Shown here: positions 1 through 7,872 of the stretch, in pieces
Layout: the number at the start of each line of letters is the position of its first letter
Position numbering within the stretch: the stretch's first letter is position 1
Source: Rikenellaceae bacterium
GTDB lineage: Bacteria; Bacteroidota; Bacteroidia; Bacteroidales; Rikenellaceae
DNA length: 64,000 bases
NCBI GenBank assembly: GCA_015059865.1
Contig: SUZP01000005.1
Location: forward strand, 1-64,000
Direction of reading: 5' to 3'
Position numbers and translations under genes: made by a program
Notes under the pieces: generated by a model
What the model saw: the letters and a program-made list of their open reading frames with translations, nothing else
Databases searched by the model: none
Told to the model about the DNA's origin: nothing

Positions 1-21
1 GTTCGACCCCGGCTCTGGGTA
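1..21 (+). tRNA. tRNA 3' end, partial
   Basis: The first 21 bases fit the end of a tRNA: a TTCGACC T-loop, the 3' half of a CCGGC T-stem, a seven-base acceptor strand TCTGGGT and an A discriminator. CCA is not encoded. The rest lies outside the window. The acceptor strand would pair with a 5' end like GCCCAGG, which suggests tRNA-Leu, but the anticodon is not visible and the isotype is a guess. A strong terminator follows at once, as expected for the last tRNA of a transcript. Confidence 0.7.
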
Positions 22-23
22 CG

Positions 24-55
24 AAAAGAGGAAGATGAAAGTCTTCCTCTTTTTT
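24..55 (+). terminator. Rho-independent terminator after the tRNA
   Basis: A perfect 12-bp stem (AAAAGAGGAAGA with its complement) closes a six-base loop and runs into a T tract. It starts three bases after the tRNA discriminator. Confidence 0.85.
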
Positions 56-379
56 CGTTTACCCTTCGCCGGGGGCGGTCAGTCGGTGGCGGTGTGGCAG
101 AGTTGTCTTTGGTCGGCGATTATTGCTGTCGCAATCTTTTGTCCTTGACCGATGATTCTCTTTGAAAATGATTTTTCAGCCATCATCAGTCAAACCCAAA
201 CAATCTATGATTGTAATCGCCTCCCTTCGCTCTGCTCAAACCTGCTGCGACCGTTCGACCCACTTAAAGATTATTCGGGTCGGGGGCAATATCTCGCAGT
301 GACCAAAGACGACCTAAGTCCCACACAAACTCGTTCGAAATTGGTGGTGATGTGGCAAACCTTCGGACCACAAAACACA
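56..379. other. Spacer without a supported gene
   Basis: This spacer lies between the tRNA terminator and the frr terminator. The track shows a 77-aa ORF at 152-385, but it has no recognisable domain, no TAnnTTTG promoter and no ribosome site, and its stop codon lies inside the frr terminator stem. I do not call it. Confidence 0.6.
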
Positions 380-417
380 AAATAAGGTTGATAATCAAAC
401 GATTATCAACCTTATTT
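380..417. terminator. Terminator of the pyrH-tlpA-frr operon
   Basis: A 17-bp stem with a four-base loop lies about 20 nt past the frr stop. It is flanked by A's on one side and T's on the other, so it can work in both directions; the minus-strand operon is the obvious user. Confidence 0.85.
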
Positions 418-436
418 AATTTGATATATGTATCGG

Positions 437-994
437 CTACACAGTCATAATCTCCTTCTCCTTCTTCTCGAAAGCTGCATCAATAAGCTTGTTAAACTTC
501 TCGACAGCCTTCTGCACCTGAGCTTCGCCATCCTTGCCCTCATCCTCAGGCATACCATCTTTCACTGCCTTCTTGAACGCCTCGACAGCATCGCGACGAG
601 CATTGCGCAACGAAATACGCGCATTCTCAGCCTCAGCCTTCGACTGCTTCACAAGCTCCTTACGACGCTCCTCGGTGAGTGGTGGCATCGAAAGACGAAT
701 ACTCTCGCCATTGTTCGATGGAGTAAGGCCTATATTCGAGTCGATAATAGCCTTCTCAATCAACCTAATCATATTCTTATCCCAAGGCTGAATAAGCACC
801 GTCTTTGCGTCAGGAACAGTAACACTCGCCACACCCGAAACAGGTGTTTGAGAGCCGTAGTAATCTACAAAAACTCCATTCAACACATTCACCGAAGCCT
901 TACCTGCTCGAATATTCGACAAGGTCTCCTCCAAAAAATCAACCGCCTTCTGCATACGAGCAGTTGCATCATTCAAGATTGTTTTAGTATCCAT
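437..994 (-). CDS. frr: Ribosome recycling factor
   Basis: The 185-aa product has the normal length and layout of RRF. The protein works with EF-G to split the post-termination ribosome. The N-terminal coiled arm contains the family pattern around LSNIRAGKAS (residues about 25-34), the central small domain carries VTVPDAKTVLIQPWD (about 79-93), and the C-terminal helices are rich in Lys, Glu and Arg. It is the last gene of a minus-strand unit with pyrH and a thioredoxin. The gap to the upstream thioredoxin gene is 124 nt and is filled with AATTGAC-type heptamer repeats. The ATG start gives the conserved N-terminus; no Shine-Dalgarno sequence is seen. Confidence 0.97.
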   Translation of the reverse strand: MDTKTILNDATARMQKAVDFLEETLSNIRAGKASVNVLNGVFVDYYGSQTPVSGVASVTVPDAKTVLIQPWDKNMIRLIEKAIIDSNIGLTPSNNGESIRLSMPPLTEERRKELVKQSKAEAENARISLRNARRDAVEAFKKAVKDGMPEDEGKDGEAQVQKAVEKFNKLIDAAFEKKEKEIMTV

Positions 995-1035
995 AGTATA
1001 ATAATTTAGTTTTTTCCATTAGCCGCTGGCTTTTA

Positions 1036-1070
1036 TAATTGACAATTGACATTGGATAATTGACAATTAA
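1036..1070. repeat. AATTGAC heptamer repeat
   Basis: Several imperfect copies of a seven-base word related to AATTGAC sit between tlpA-like and frr. It is one of many such tracts in the window; short examples are also at 2541-2574, 17245-17282, 36776-36815 and 48918-48945. Confidence 0.8.
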
Positions 1071-1118
1071 GGGTATTTTATATTTAGGCCTGCGGCGCTA
1101 TTCTATTCCCTATATTAT

Positions 1119-1694
1119 CTATTTTTTTATCTCTTTTTCAATCAGTTTGATGAGTTCGGCAAACTCAGCCTCATCGTAGCCCACGCTCGCCTTCACAACA
1201 TTACCCTGCTTGTCAATCAGGAAGTTGCGCGGGATATAGGTCTCGGCATACTCGCCATATACCCTACCATCTGGGTCCAAGCCCATAGGGAACGAGTAGC
1301 CCATCTTCTCGCGGAAGGCGGCTACGGTAGCCTTCTTCTCGCCACGCGACACGGGCAGAAATACAAATGGCTCACCCTTGAACTTCTCGATAATATCCTT
1401 CTCTACGCGCGCCAACTCTGCTCGGCATGGAGGGCACCATGTAGCCCAGAAGTTCAACAATACAACCTTACCCTTCAAGTCGGCAAGTTTTACGGTCGAG
1501 CCATCGAACATCTCCACCTCGAAGGCTGGTGCTTTCTGTCCATCCTTCACAAGCGTTGCCTGCTCAGGGGTTGGTCGTTGTTGTGCGTTGGTGGTAAATG
1601 AACCTCCAAATAGTAGTGCAGCACAGAGTACAATGGCGAGAATTGCCATTACAACCATACTCAAAGTGCTCTTCTTTTGATGTCTTCGTGCCAT
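1119..1694 (-). CDS. TlpA-like thiol-disulfide oxidoreductase, membrane-anchored
   Basis: The 191-aa protein has an N-terminal membrane segment (about residues 12-31) followed by a periplasmic thioredoxin fold. The active site is WCPPC at residues 86-90, preceded by LLNFWAT, and a cis-Pro motif (TYIPRNF) follows. Proteins of this AhpC/TSA-TlpA-ResA group reduce or exchange disulfides outside the inner membrane; the client is unknown. I place the start at the ATG three codons inside the track ORF, because GGAG lies eight bases upstream of it, one of the few clear Shine-Dalgarno sites here; the track start is a GTG. It lies between pyrH (23 nt upstream) and frr, presumably cotranscribed. Confidence 0.9.
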   Translation of the reverse strand: MARRHQKKSTLSMVVMAILAIVLCAALLFGGSFTTNAQQRPTPEQATLVKDGQKAPAFEVEMFDGSTVKLADLKGKVVLLNFWATWCPPCRAELARVEKDIIEKFKGEPFVFLPVSRGEKKATVAAFREKMGYSFPMGLDPDGRVYGEYAETYIPRNFLIDKQGNVVKASVGYDEAEFAELIKLIEKEIKK

Positions 1695-1717
1695 AGTTTT
1701 CACTCCTTAGTTTTTCT

Positions 1718-2425
1718 TTATTTGTGTACAAGTGTTCCGATATTTTCGCCCTTCAAGACCTTCATCAGGTTGCCCGGAGTGTCCATATCGAAAACGATAA
1801 TATTCAAGCCGTTCTCCTTGCAGAGGGTAAAGGCTGTCATATCCATTATCTTCAAATTTCGTGCATAAATCTCGTCGAACGAAATCTCGTCGAACTTCGT
1901 AGCCGTAGGGTCTTTCTCTGGGTCTGCGGTATAGACACCATCCACGCGCGTTCCCTTGAAGAAGCCGTCAGCCTCAATCTCGATGCCTCGTAGTGCCGAA
2001 GCCGAGTCGGTCGAGAAGTATGGATTGGATGTTCCGCCACCTATAATTACGACATAACCCTCACGCAGATATTCGAGTGCCTTATCCTTCGAGTAGTACT
2101 CGCCGATAGGCTCCATACGGATAGAGGTCAAAACCTTACACTTCACGCCCTCGTCAGTCAGCACAGCCTGCAATGCCAACGAGTTGATGATGGTTGCCAA
2201 CATTCCCATCTGGTCGCCCTTCACGCGGTCGAAGCCCTTTTTAGCGCCCTGTAAGCCACGGAAGATATTGCCACCACCAATTACGATACCAATCTCTGTG
2301 CCAAGAGCTTGCGCCTCCTTAATCTGCTCGGCATAGATGCGAGCCTGCTCCATCGAGATTCCATATTTCTGCTCGCCCTGCAACGACTCGCCACTAAGTT
2401 TGAGAAGTATTCTTTTATATTTCAT
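1718..2425 (-). CDS. pyrH: UMP kinase
   Basis: The 235-aa amino-acid-kinase-fold protein phosphorylates UMP to UDP. KLSGES (residues 9-14) and GGGNIFRG (50-57) bind phosphates, and DQMGMLAT (71-78) is the family signature. Length and motifs match bacterial hexameric UMP kinases, which are not related to eukaryotic UMP/CMP kinase. It heads a minus-strand operon with a thioredoxin gene and frr. A TATATTTG promoter box lies 26 nt before the start. The usual bacterial neighbours rpsB and tsf are about 20 kb away in this genome. Confidence 0.97.
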   Translation of the reverse strand: MKYKRILLKLSGESLQGEQKYGISMEQARIYAEQIKEAQALGTEIGIVIGGGNIFRGLQGAKKGFDRVKGDQMGMLATIINSLALQAVLTDEGVKCKVLTSIRMEPIGEYYSKDKALEYLREGYVVIIGGGTSNPYFSTDSASALRGIEIEADGFFKGTRVDGVYTADPEKDPTATKFDEISFDEIYARNLKIMDMTAFTLCKENGLNIIVFDMDTPGNLMKVLKGENIGTLVHK

Positions 2426-2450
2426 AGAGGTATAACTTTGTTTCTAACTA

Positions 2451-2458
2451 CAAATATA
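2451..2458 (-). promoter_or_regulatory. Promoter -7 box for pyrH operon
   Basis: TATATTTG on the minus strand fits the Bacteroidetes TAnnTTTG consensus and lies 26 nt upstream of pyrH. The upstream side is A/T rich but has no exact TTTG. Confidence 0.65.
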
Positions 2459-2635
2459 TAAAATTAAATTCATAATTAAAAATTTCGTAATTAAAATTAT
2501 TTTGTTTGGGGAACTTCGAGGGTGGTCATGGCGCAGGCTTAATTGACAATTGACGAATTGATAATTGACAATTAATGGTAAAAACGATGAATCGTTTTTG
2601 ATTTTGTTACTCCTTTAACTACTCACTACTCACTA

Positions 2636-2680
2636 AAAAAAGGTTTGGGAGTGTCTAACAAGTTGTTTAGACACTCCCAT
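2636..2680 (-). terminator. Terminator with GTGTCTAA stem
   Basis: GGGAGTGTCTAA pairs perfectly with TTAGACACTCCC, and a T-rich tail follows on the minus strand. It ends the transcript of the sialate esterase after the long palindrome. The loop-side half of the stem recurs in the terminators at 21091 and 52160. Confidence 0.8.
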
Positions 2681-2683
2681 TTT

Positions 2684-2811
2684 GCTCGAAGTTGTATAAC
2701 AAGAGGGATTTCAAGGCTTGCGAAGTGTGAGAAACCGCAGCATACTTGGCGTATGTGAGGATTTCGAACACGAGTATAACGCAGAAATCACCTTGTTAGA
2801 CAGCTTCAATG
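2684..2811 (-). repeat. Long palindrome with GCAGCATAC core, copy 1
   Basis: This imperfect palindrome of about 125 nt lies 19 nt past the sialate esterase stop. The outer arms pair TAACAAG with CTTGTTA and GATTTC with GAAATC. The apex has the shared core CCGCAGCATAC-loop-GTATGTGAGGA. The helix below the core is GAAA/TTTC here, unlike in the other copies. Confidence 0.75.
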
Positions 2812-2830
2812 CTTTATATTACAGAATTGT

Positions 2831-4729
2831 TTAGTACTCGATACTCTTTGCAAGAACGAGAACACCCCATCTATTCTTCAAGATAGGCAACTCAACTACC
2901 TCGCCAGCCTTAACCTCGCGCTCTGCAACATAGCATACGCCTCTTGCCTTGCCATCTTTATTGCAACGAGAGTAAGTAGATGTGAGGATTTTCCAATCCT
3001 TGCGAACACGAGGTTGGTTGAAGGTAATGATGTAGATTTTGCCATCCTCCTTAGCTGTGATGCGACCACCTGCGGTTGGCTGGCCCTTCTCTGCTGCTAC
3101 TGGAACCAACAACTCAAAGCCCTCGAACTCCTTAGGATATACACTGCCTACTACGAATGTATGGTTGCTCCAAAGCGGTGCGCCCTCAGTGAAAGTGGTG
3201 CGAGTGAAGCCCACACCCTCAAACTTAACGCCAGCCTCGCATGGCTTCTCAACATAAGGGCGAGCACTTGCCGAGTTGCTCTTGTCGCTACGGAATGCGC
3301 GGAGTGGAAGTCCCTCAGCCGAGATTACATTACCCATATCCTCGTTGTAGCAGTAGCGAACAGCGGTAGGTGCGGTTACGCCATCAGCCCAAACTACCAC
3401 CTGATTGCCCTCGATGCGAGCCTCAGCAACCGAGAACTGTATCTTCTTAGGGTTGTTAGGGTCCTGAACGCCGAGCTGGAAGCCATTGATACGGCCCTCA
3501 CCACTCTGTGCAAGAGTTGTAGGAACATTCTTGAATGTTACACGAACAGAGTTACCCTCAACCATCATCGACTCGTAAGCTGGCGAACGGAACTCCTTGT
3601 CAGACTTCTTGTAGTGAGCAGCGAGTGCGCAAGCCGACAAACGGTGAGCAACATCCCACTTCTTAGGAGGGTGAATATCACCAGGAATCTGGTTTTGGTC
3701 ATTTGTTACAACCAACTCACAGTTGCTGGTGCGGTCAGCTACGCGGCCCTGAATCTCACGGATGCGAGCACCTGTAACACCGTTGTATGTGTGAGGAGCA
3801 ATCTCTACGATATAGAATGGCATCTCTGGATTGCGGAACTCCGTACGCCACGACTTGATGAGAGTGTTGAGCATACGAGTATATTGACTTTTACCTACAT
3901 TCGAGCAGCCCTGATACCAGATAGTACCTGCAACGGTAGTGTGGCGGATAGGGTAGATATTTGCATTGTAGAGGTAAGTTGGGCGCTTGTGAATTTGCTT
4001 TCTCTTGTAGAGTTTCTTAGTGTAAGATGCAAGTCTCTTATCCTTAGCGATAGTCTCCTTGCTCAACCAAGCCTCGATTGTAGAGCCACCAAACGAAGCG
4101 TCAATCAAGCCGATAGGCACATCCAAAGCCTCCTGCAAGTCCTTACCAAAACCGTATGCTACTGCCGAGAAGTTAGAGAGCGACTTAGAGTTGCAAACTC
4201 TCCAAGCAGCCTTAAATCTCTTCTGAGTAGGAACATCATTCTTCGGAGTAGCAGAGCCGGTACGACCTGTGCAGTAGAGACGAATCTTGTCGTTTGTACC
4301 ATTCTCCAACTCCTCCTTCATATCAGGAGTCTTGCGTACAGGCCACTCCATATTAGACTGACCAGCGCAGAGCCAAACCTCACCGAATACGATGTTTTTA
4401 AGCTCTTTAAGCTCCTTACCAGCCTTGATGGTGATGGTGTAAGGAGTGTAACCTGCGGCGAGAGTCTGTACTGGCAAAATCCAGAATCCCTCCTCGTTAG
4501 CCTTAACTTTGAGAGGCTTTTTCACATTGAGCCAGCTTGGGTGCACCTTCACAGTTGCACGAGGCTTAGCCCAACCCCAGATATTTACAGTAGTAGAGTG
4601 CTGAAGCACCATATTACTGCCCACAACAGATGGAAGTTTCAACATAGGCTCCTTCTGCTGCGCATCTGCCGTCACTGTTGCAAACAACATTGCAACAGCA
4701 GCAATCAACAAAAATTTAAATTTCTTCAT
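2831..4729 (-). CDS. Sialate O-acetylesterase, exported
   Basis: The 632-aa protein has a signal peptide (residues 1-23) and the SGNH-type esterase signature: CAGQSNMEW with the likely nucleophile Ser125, and GDIHPP further on with the catalytic Asp/His pair. This family removes O-acetyl groups from sialic acids and related acetylated sugars, so that glycosidases can act. N-terminal and C-terminal parts look beta-rich. It is a single-gene unit with its own TACCTTTG promoter, and it diverges from the serine hydrolase pair. A long palindrome and then a terminator follow it. Substrate (sialic acid versus xylan acetyl groups) cannot be told from sequence alone. Confidence 0.9.
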   Translation of the reverse strand: MKKFKFLLIAAVAMLFATVTADAQQKEPMLKLPSVVGSNMVLQHSTTVNIWGWAKPRATVKVHPSWLNVKKPLKVKANEEGFWILPVQTLAAGYTPYTITIKAGKELKELKNIVFGEVWLCAGQSNMEWPVRKTPDMKEELENGTNDKIRLYCTGRTGSATPKNDVPTQKRFKAAWRVCNSKSLSNFSAVAYGFGKDLQEALDVPIGLIDASFGGSTIEAWLSKETIAKDKRLASYTKKLYKRKQIHKRPTYLYNANIYPIRHTTVAGTIWYQGCSNVGKSQYTRMLNTLIKSWRTEFRNPEMPFYIVEIAPHTYNGVTGARIREIQGRVADRTSNCELVVTNDQNQIPGDIHPPKKWDVAHRLSACALAAHYKKSDKEFRSPAYESMMVEGNSVRVTFKNVPTTLAQSGEGRINGFQLGVQDPNNPKKIQFSVAEARIEGNQVVVWADGVTAPTAVRYCYNEDMGNVISAEGLPLRAFRSDKSNSASARPYVEKPCEAGVKFEGVGFTRTTFTEGAPLWSNHTFVVGSVYPKEFEGFELLVPVAAEKGQPTAGGRITAKEDGKIYIITFNQPRVRKDWKILTSTYSRCNKDGKARGVCYVAEREVKAGEVVELPILKNRWGVLVLAKSIEY

Positions 4730-4782
4730 AAAAAATTTGTTTTTAAAGTTAAACCGTAAAAAAAAGTTGCTATTTTTCGTTA

Positions 4783-4790
4783 CAAAGGTA
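4783..4790 (-). promoter_or_regulatory. Promoter -7 box, sialate esterase
   Basis: TACCTTTG on the minus strand lies 53 nt before the esterase ATG. The same octamer drives the divergent serine hydrolase genes 54 bp away. Confidence 0.65.
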
Positions 4791-4844
4791 GTCTTTTTTT
4801 TTAAATAAACATTTCATTATTGCAAATAATTGAAAAAAATAAAC

Positions 4845-4852
4845 TACCTTTG
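4845..4852 (+). promoter_or_regulatory. Promoter -7 box, serine hydrolase pair
   Basis: TACCTTTG lies 35 nt before the ATG, with a TTG 22 nt upstream of the box. Confidence 0.65.
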
Positions 4853-4887
4853 TCTTATGATATAACTCAAAAAAAACATTTATTGTT

Positions 4888-5946
4888 ATGAAAAAATTAC
4901 TACTAATTCTCACGATGGCACTCTGCGTATCAACCGTATCGGCGCAGATATATCCAGAGGCAGGCGAAAATTGGAGAAATGCCAAGCCATCGAAGTACGA
5001 TTTCAACAACAAGAAAATCAAGTCTTTGAAGAAGTACATCGTAGACTCTATGAAGACAACAGGCTTGATGGTTATTGTCGGTGGCGAGTGCATCTACAAG
5101 TTTGGCAATGTAGAGCGTTTGAGCTACATCGCATCGTGCCGTAAGAGCGTTTTGGCTATGCTCTATGGCAAGTATGTCGAGAATGGCACCATCAATCTCA
5201 ACCAAACCATTGGCGAGCTTGGTATCACCGACCACGGAGGCTTGCTGCCAATAGAGAAGACGGCAACTGTGCGCCACCTTATTCAGGCGCGTTCGGGTGT
5301 CTATCGCCCATCGTCTAACCCCGGCAGTTCGTTGGACAACCCCGACCTCGTTCCAAAGCGAGGCTCGAAGAAGCCCGGCACATACCACCTCTACAACAAC
5401 TGGGACTTCAATGCTGCGGGTACTGTTTTCGAGAAGCTGACAGGCAAGAGCGTATATCAAACCTTAGAGGAGGATTTGGCTAAGCCTCTCGGTTTCCAAG
5501 ATTGGGACATCAACGCACAGCGTTATGGTGGAGACAAATCCAAGTCGATGCACCCTGCATACCACATCTACATCTCTACGCGCGATATGGCGCGCCTTGG
5601 CTACTTGATGTTGCGCAAAGGCGAGTGGGATGGCAAGCAAATAATCTCGAAGAAGTGGCACAAGGAGATGCTCACTAAGTGGACTCCTCGCAAGAAGATG
5701 AATCCAGCAGAGCAGCGCAAGGGCGAATTTGCTTATGGCTATATGTGGTGGTTGTATGACACCAAAGTTCCTGAGTTGAAGGGAGCCTACACTGCTCGTG
5801 GTGCTATGGGGCAATATATCACCGTCATCCCTCAATTGGATATGGTTATTGCACACAAGACTGACAGAGTCTATGGCCGCAAGACTTCGTATGCAAGTTA
5901 CAGAAGATTGATTGAGAAGATTATTGCAGCAAAACAATATCAATAG
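4888..5946 (+). CDS. Serine hydrolase, beta-lactamase class C fold
   Basis: The 352-aa exported protein has a signal peptide (1-19). It carries the three marks of the beta-lactamase/PBP-like fold: SCRK at 83-86 (SxxK), YNN at 169-171 (YxN) and a late HKT motif (IAHKTD). Members of this fold cleave or transfer esters or peptides; many are periplasmic esterases or D-aminopeptidases, not antibiotic-resistance enzymes. It is followed after 50 nt by a close paralogue, which shares long identical stretches such as the IGELG...DHGGLLPIEKTATVRHLIQARSG region. True resistance function is unlikely; the substrate is unknown. Confidence 0.85.
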   Translation: MKKLLLILTMALCVSTVSAQIYPEAGENWRNAKPSKYDFNNKKIKSLKKYIVDSMKTTGLMVIVGGECIYKFGNVERLSYIASCRKSVLAMLYGKYVENGTINLNQTIGELGITDHGGLLPIEKTATVRHLIQARSGVYRPSSNPGSSLDNPDLVPKRGSKKPGTYHLYNNWDFNAAGTVFEKLTGKSVYQTLEEDLAKPLGFQDWDINAQRYGGDKSKSMHPAYHIYISTRDMARLGYLMLRKGEWDGKQIISKKWHKEMLTKWTPRKKMNPAEQRKGEFAYGYMWWLYDTKVPELKGAYTARGAMGQYITVIPQLDMVIAHKTDRVYGRKTSYASYRRLIEKIIAAKQYQ

Positions 5947-5996
5947 GCACAGATGCCCTTATACTAATGTTTCACGACAAAAAGAGTGTTTAAAAT

Positions 5997-7049
5997 ATGA
6001 AAAAGTTATTATTAGTATGTATGTTTGCCCTCGGAGTATCGAGCCTCTCAGCACAAGCGATATATCCAAAGGCAGGCGAGGATTGGCCAAAGGCAAAACC
6101 TTCGAAGTATGGCTATGACGAGAAAAAATTGGAGGATATCCGCCGATTTATCATCGACTCGATGAACACCACAGGCTGTTTGGTGCTTGTTGGCGGCGAG
6201 AATATCTTTGAGTACGGAGCCTTAGACCGCATCAGCTATATCGCATCGTGCCGCAAGAGCGTCTTGGCTATGCTCTTCGGTAAGTATGTAGAGAATGGCA
6301 CCATCAACCTCGACACTACCATTGGCGAGTTGGGTATGGACGACCATGGCGGTTTGTTGCCAATAGAGAAGACTGCAACTGTGCGCCACCTTATTCAGGC
6401 GCGTTCGGGCATCTACCACGCTGCCTCTAATGCAGGTAGCTCGTTGGATAATCCTAAGCACACCCCTGAGCGCGGCTCGAAGGTACCGGGTACATATCAC
6501 CTCTACAACAACTGGGATTTCAACGCCGCAGGTGCAGCGTTTGAGCAGATGACAGGCAAAAACATCTACAAGGCTTTGGAGGAGGATTTGGCAAAGCCTC
6601 TCGGTTTCCAAGATTGGGATATCACCAAGCAGCGCAAGGGCGGCAACCGCAAGAAGTCGAAGTATCCTGCATACCATATATATATATCTACTCGTGATAT
6701 GGCGCGTATTGGCTACTTGATGTTGCGCGAAGGCGAGTGGGATGGCAAGCAGATTATCTCGAAGGAGTGGCACAAGGAGATGCTTCACGACTGGACTCCA
6801 CGCGACCAGATGCATCCAAAACCGGGTAAATTCGCCTATGGCTATATGTGGTGGTTGTTCAAGCGCGGTCGTTCGGAGTTGAAGGGCGCATATCAGGCAA
6901 GTGGTGCTATGGGACAGAAGATTACAATCATTCCTGAATTGGATATGGTTATTGCACACAAGACTGATGCGGTCTATGGCCGTAAAACTAAGGGCTCGCT
7001 TATCACCAAGTTGATGAATAAGATTATCGATGCAAGAATCAAGGAGTAG
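5997..7049 (+). CDS. Serine hydrolase, paralogue of the preceding gene
   Basis: The 350-aa protein has a signal peptide, SCRK at 84-87, a YNN motif and HKTD near the end. It is a tandem duplicate of the preceding gene with strong similarity along the whole length; the differences gather near the N-terminus and around residues 270-290. No promoter separates the two, so they are probably one transcript, ended by the hairpin at 7070. As with its partner, catalytic residues are intact, so both copies are probably active. The substrate is unknown. Confidence 0.85.
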   Translation: MKKLLLVCMFALGVSSLSAQAIYPKAGEDWPKAKPSKYGYDEKKLEDIRRFIIDSMNTTGCLVLVGGENIFEYGALDRISYIASCRKSVLAMLFGKYVENGTINLDTTIGELGMDDHGGLLPIEKTATVRHLIQARSGIYHAASNAGSSLDNPKHTPERGSKVPGTYHLYNNWDFNAAGAAFEQMTGKNIYKALEEDLAKPLGFQDWDITKQRKGGNRKKSKYPAYHIYISTRDMARIGYLMLREGEWDGKQIISKEWHKEMLHDWTPRDQMHPKPGKFAYGYMWWLFKRGRSELKGAYQASGAMGQKITIIPELDMVIAHKTDAVYGRKTKGSLITKLMNKIIDARIKE

Positions 7050-7069
7050 TCATTAGTTAATCACAAATT

Positions 7070-7104
7070 AGGAGCTGAGATTTTATCTCGGCTCCTATTT
7101 TTTT
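7070..7104 (+). terminator. Terminator after serine hydrolases
   Basis: AGGAGC-GAGA pairs with TCTC-GCTCCT and a run of T's follows. Confidence 0.85.
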
Positions 7105-7130
7105 AACAGTTATTTTTCTCAAATTTTTAT

Positions 7131-7138
7131 TATATTTG
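7131..7138 (+). promoter_or_regulatory. Promoter -7 box, rubrerythrin
   Basis: TATATTTG lies 93 nt upstream of the rubrerythrin ATG. The leader carries a short GCATTCTGCAT repeat word. Confidence 0.6.
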
Positions 7139-7231
7139 TTGTAAGACAGCCACTCTGCATTCTGCATCTCTCTTCTCTTTGGCACAGCAATTGCATCGCT
7201 ATCCCTCGAAATTATAAATTCTTTCTGCAAA

Positions 7232-7810
7232 ATGAAAAGTATCAAAGGAACTCGCACCGAGCAAAATCTACTCAAAGCATTCGCCGGAGAGTCGCAAGCT
7301 CGCAACCGCTACACATTTTTTGCCAAGCGCGCACGCAAGGAGGGATACGAGCAGATTGCTGCCGTATTTGACGAGACAGCCGCACAGGAGCAAGAGCACG
7401 CCGAGGTATTCTTCAAATTTCTCGAAGGAGGCAAGGCCGAGATATCCGAGGCTACATATCCTGCGGGGCGCATAGGCTCGACATCCGAGAACCTCTTAGC
7501 CGCAGCCGAGGGTGAACGCGAGGAGTGGGATGTACTCTACCCCACTTTTGCAACCATAGCCGAGGAGGAGGGTTTTCCCGAAATAGCATACGCCTTTCGT
7601 ATGGTATCGAGCGTGGAGGTGGAGCACGAAAATCGTTATCTCAAACTACTCTCTCGCATAACCGACGGCAACTTCTTCCACCGCGACAACGAGATATGGT
7701 GGCAGTGTCGCAACTGCGGTTTTGTTTGCAAGGCAAAAGATGCGCCACGCATCTGCCCTACCTGCCAACACAAACAATCCTACTTCGAGCCAAAACGAGA
7801 AAACTACTAA
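7232..7810 (+). CDS. rbr: Rubrerythrin
   Basis: The 192-aa protein joins a ferritin-like four-helix diiron domain (Glu residues in AGESQARNRY, EQEHAE, EEEGFPEIA and EVEHENRY) to a C-terminal rubredoxin-type iron site with Cys at 159, 162, 175 and 178. It is a cytoplasmic NADH-linked peroxidase that protects anaerobes from hydrogen peroxide. The layout is the standard rubrerythrin order, not the reversed form. It is a single-gene unit with its own promoter and a strong terminator 3 nt past the stop codon. Confidence 0.96.
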   Translation: MKSIKGTRTEQNLLKAFAGESQARNRYTFFAKRARKEGYEQIAAVFDETAAQEQEHAEVFFKFLEGGKAEISEATYPAGRIGSTSENLLAAAEGEREEWDVLYPTFATIAEEEGFPEIAYAFRMVSSVEVEHENRYLKLLSRITDGNFFHRDNEIWWQCRNCGFVCKAKDAPRICPTCQHKQSYFEPKRENY

Positions 7811-7813
7811 CAG

Positions 7814-7850
7814 AAGTGGTGTGCTCGTCAATTTAGAGCACACCACCTTT
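7814..7850 (+). terminator. Terminator after rubrerythrin
   Basis: GTGGTGTGCTC pairs perfectly with GAGCACACCAC across a nine-base loop. The hairpin may also serve the GH3 gene that ends from the other side. Confidence 0.85.
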
Positions 7851-7872
7851 GTTGGATATGTATAACAACAAC

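Noticed and set aside
152-385. 77-aa ORF after the tRNA terminator
   Set aside because: No domain, promoter or ribosome site, and its stop lies inside the frr terminator stem. Probably chance.
3014-4759. 581-aa plus-strand ORF
   Set aside because: It is the antisense shadow of the sialate esterase; composition (Leu, Cys, Arg-rich) is typical of a reversed reading frame.
4888-7049. Antibiotic-resistance beta-lactamases
   Set aside because: Fold motifs fit, but sequence and context point to general serine hydrolases or esterases; no resistance evidence.
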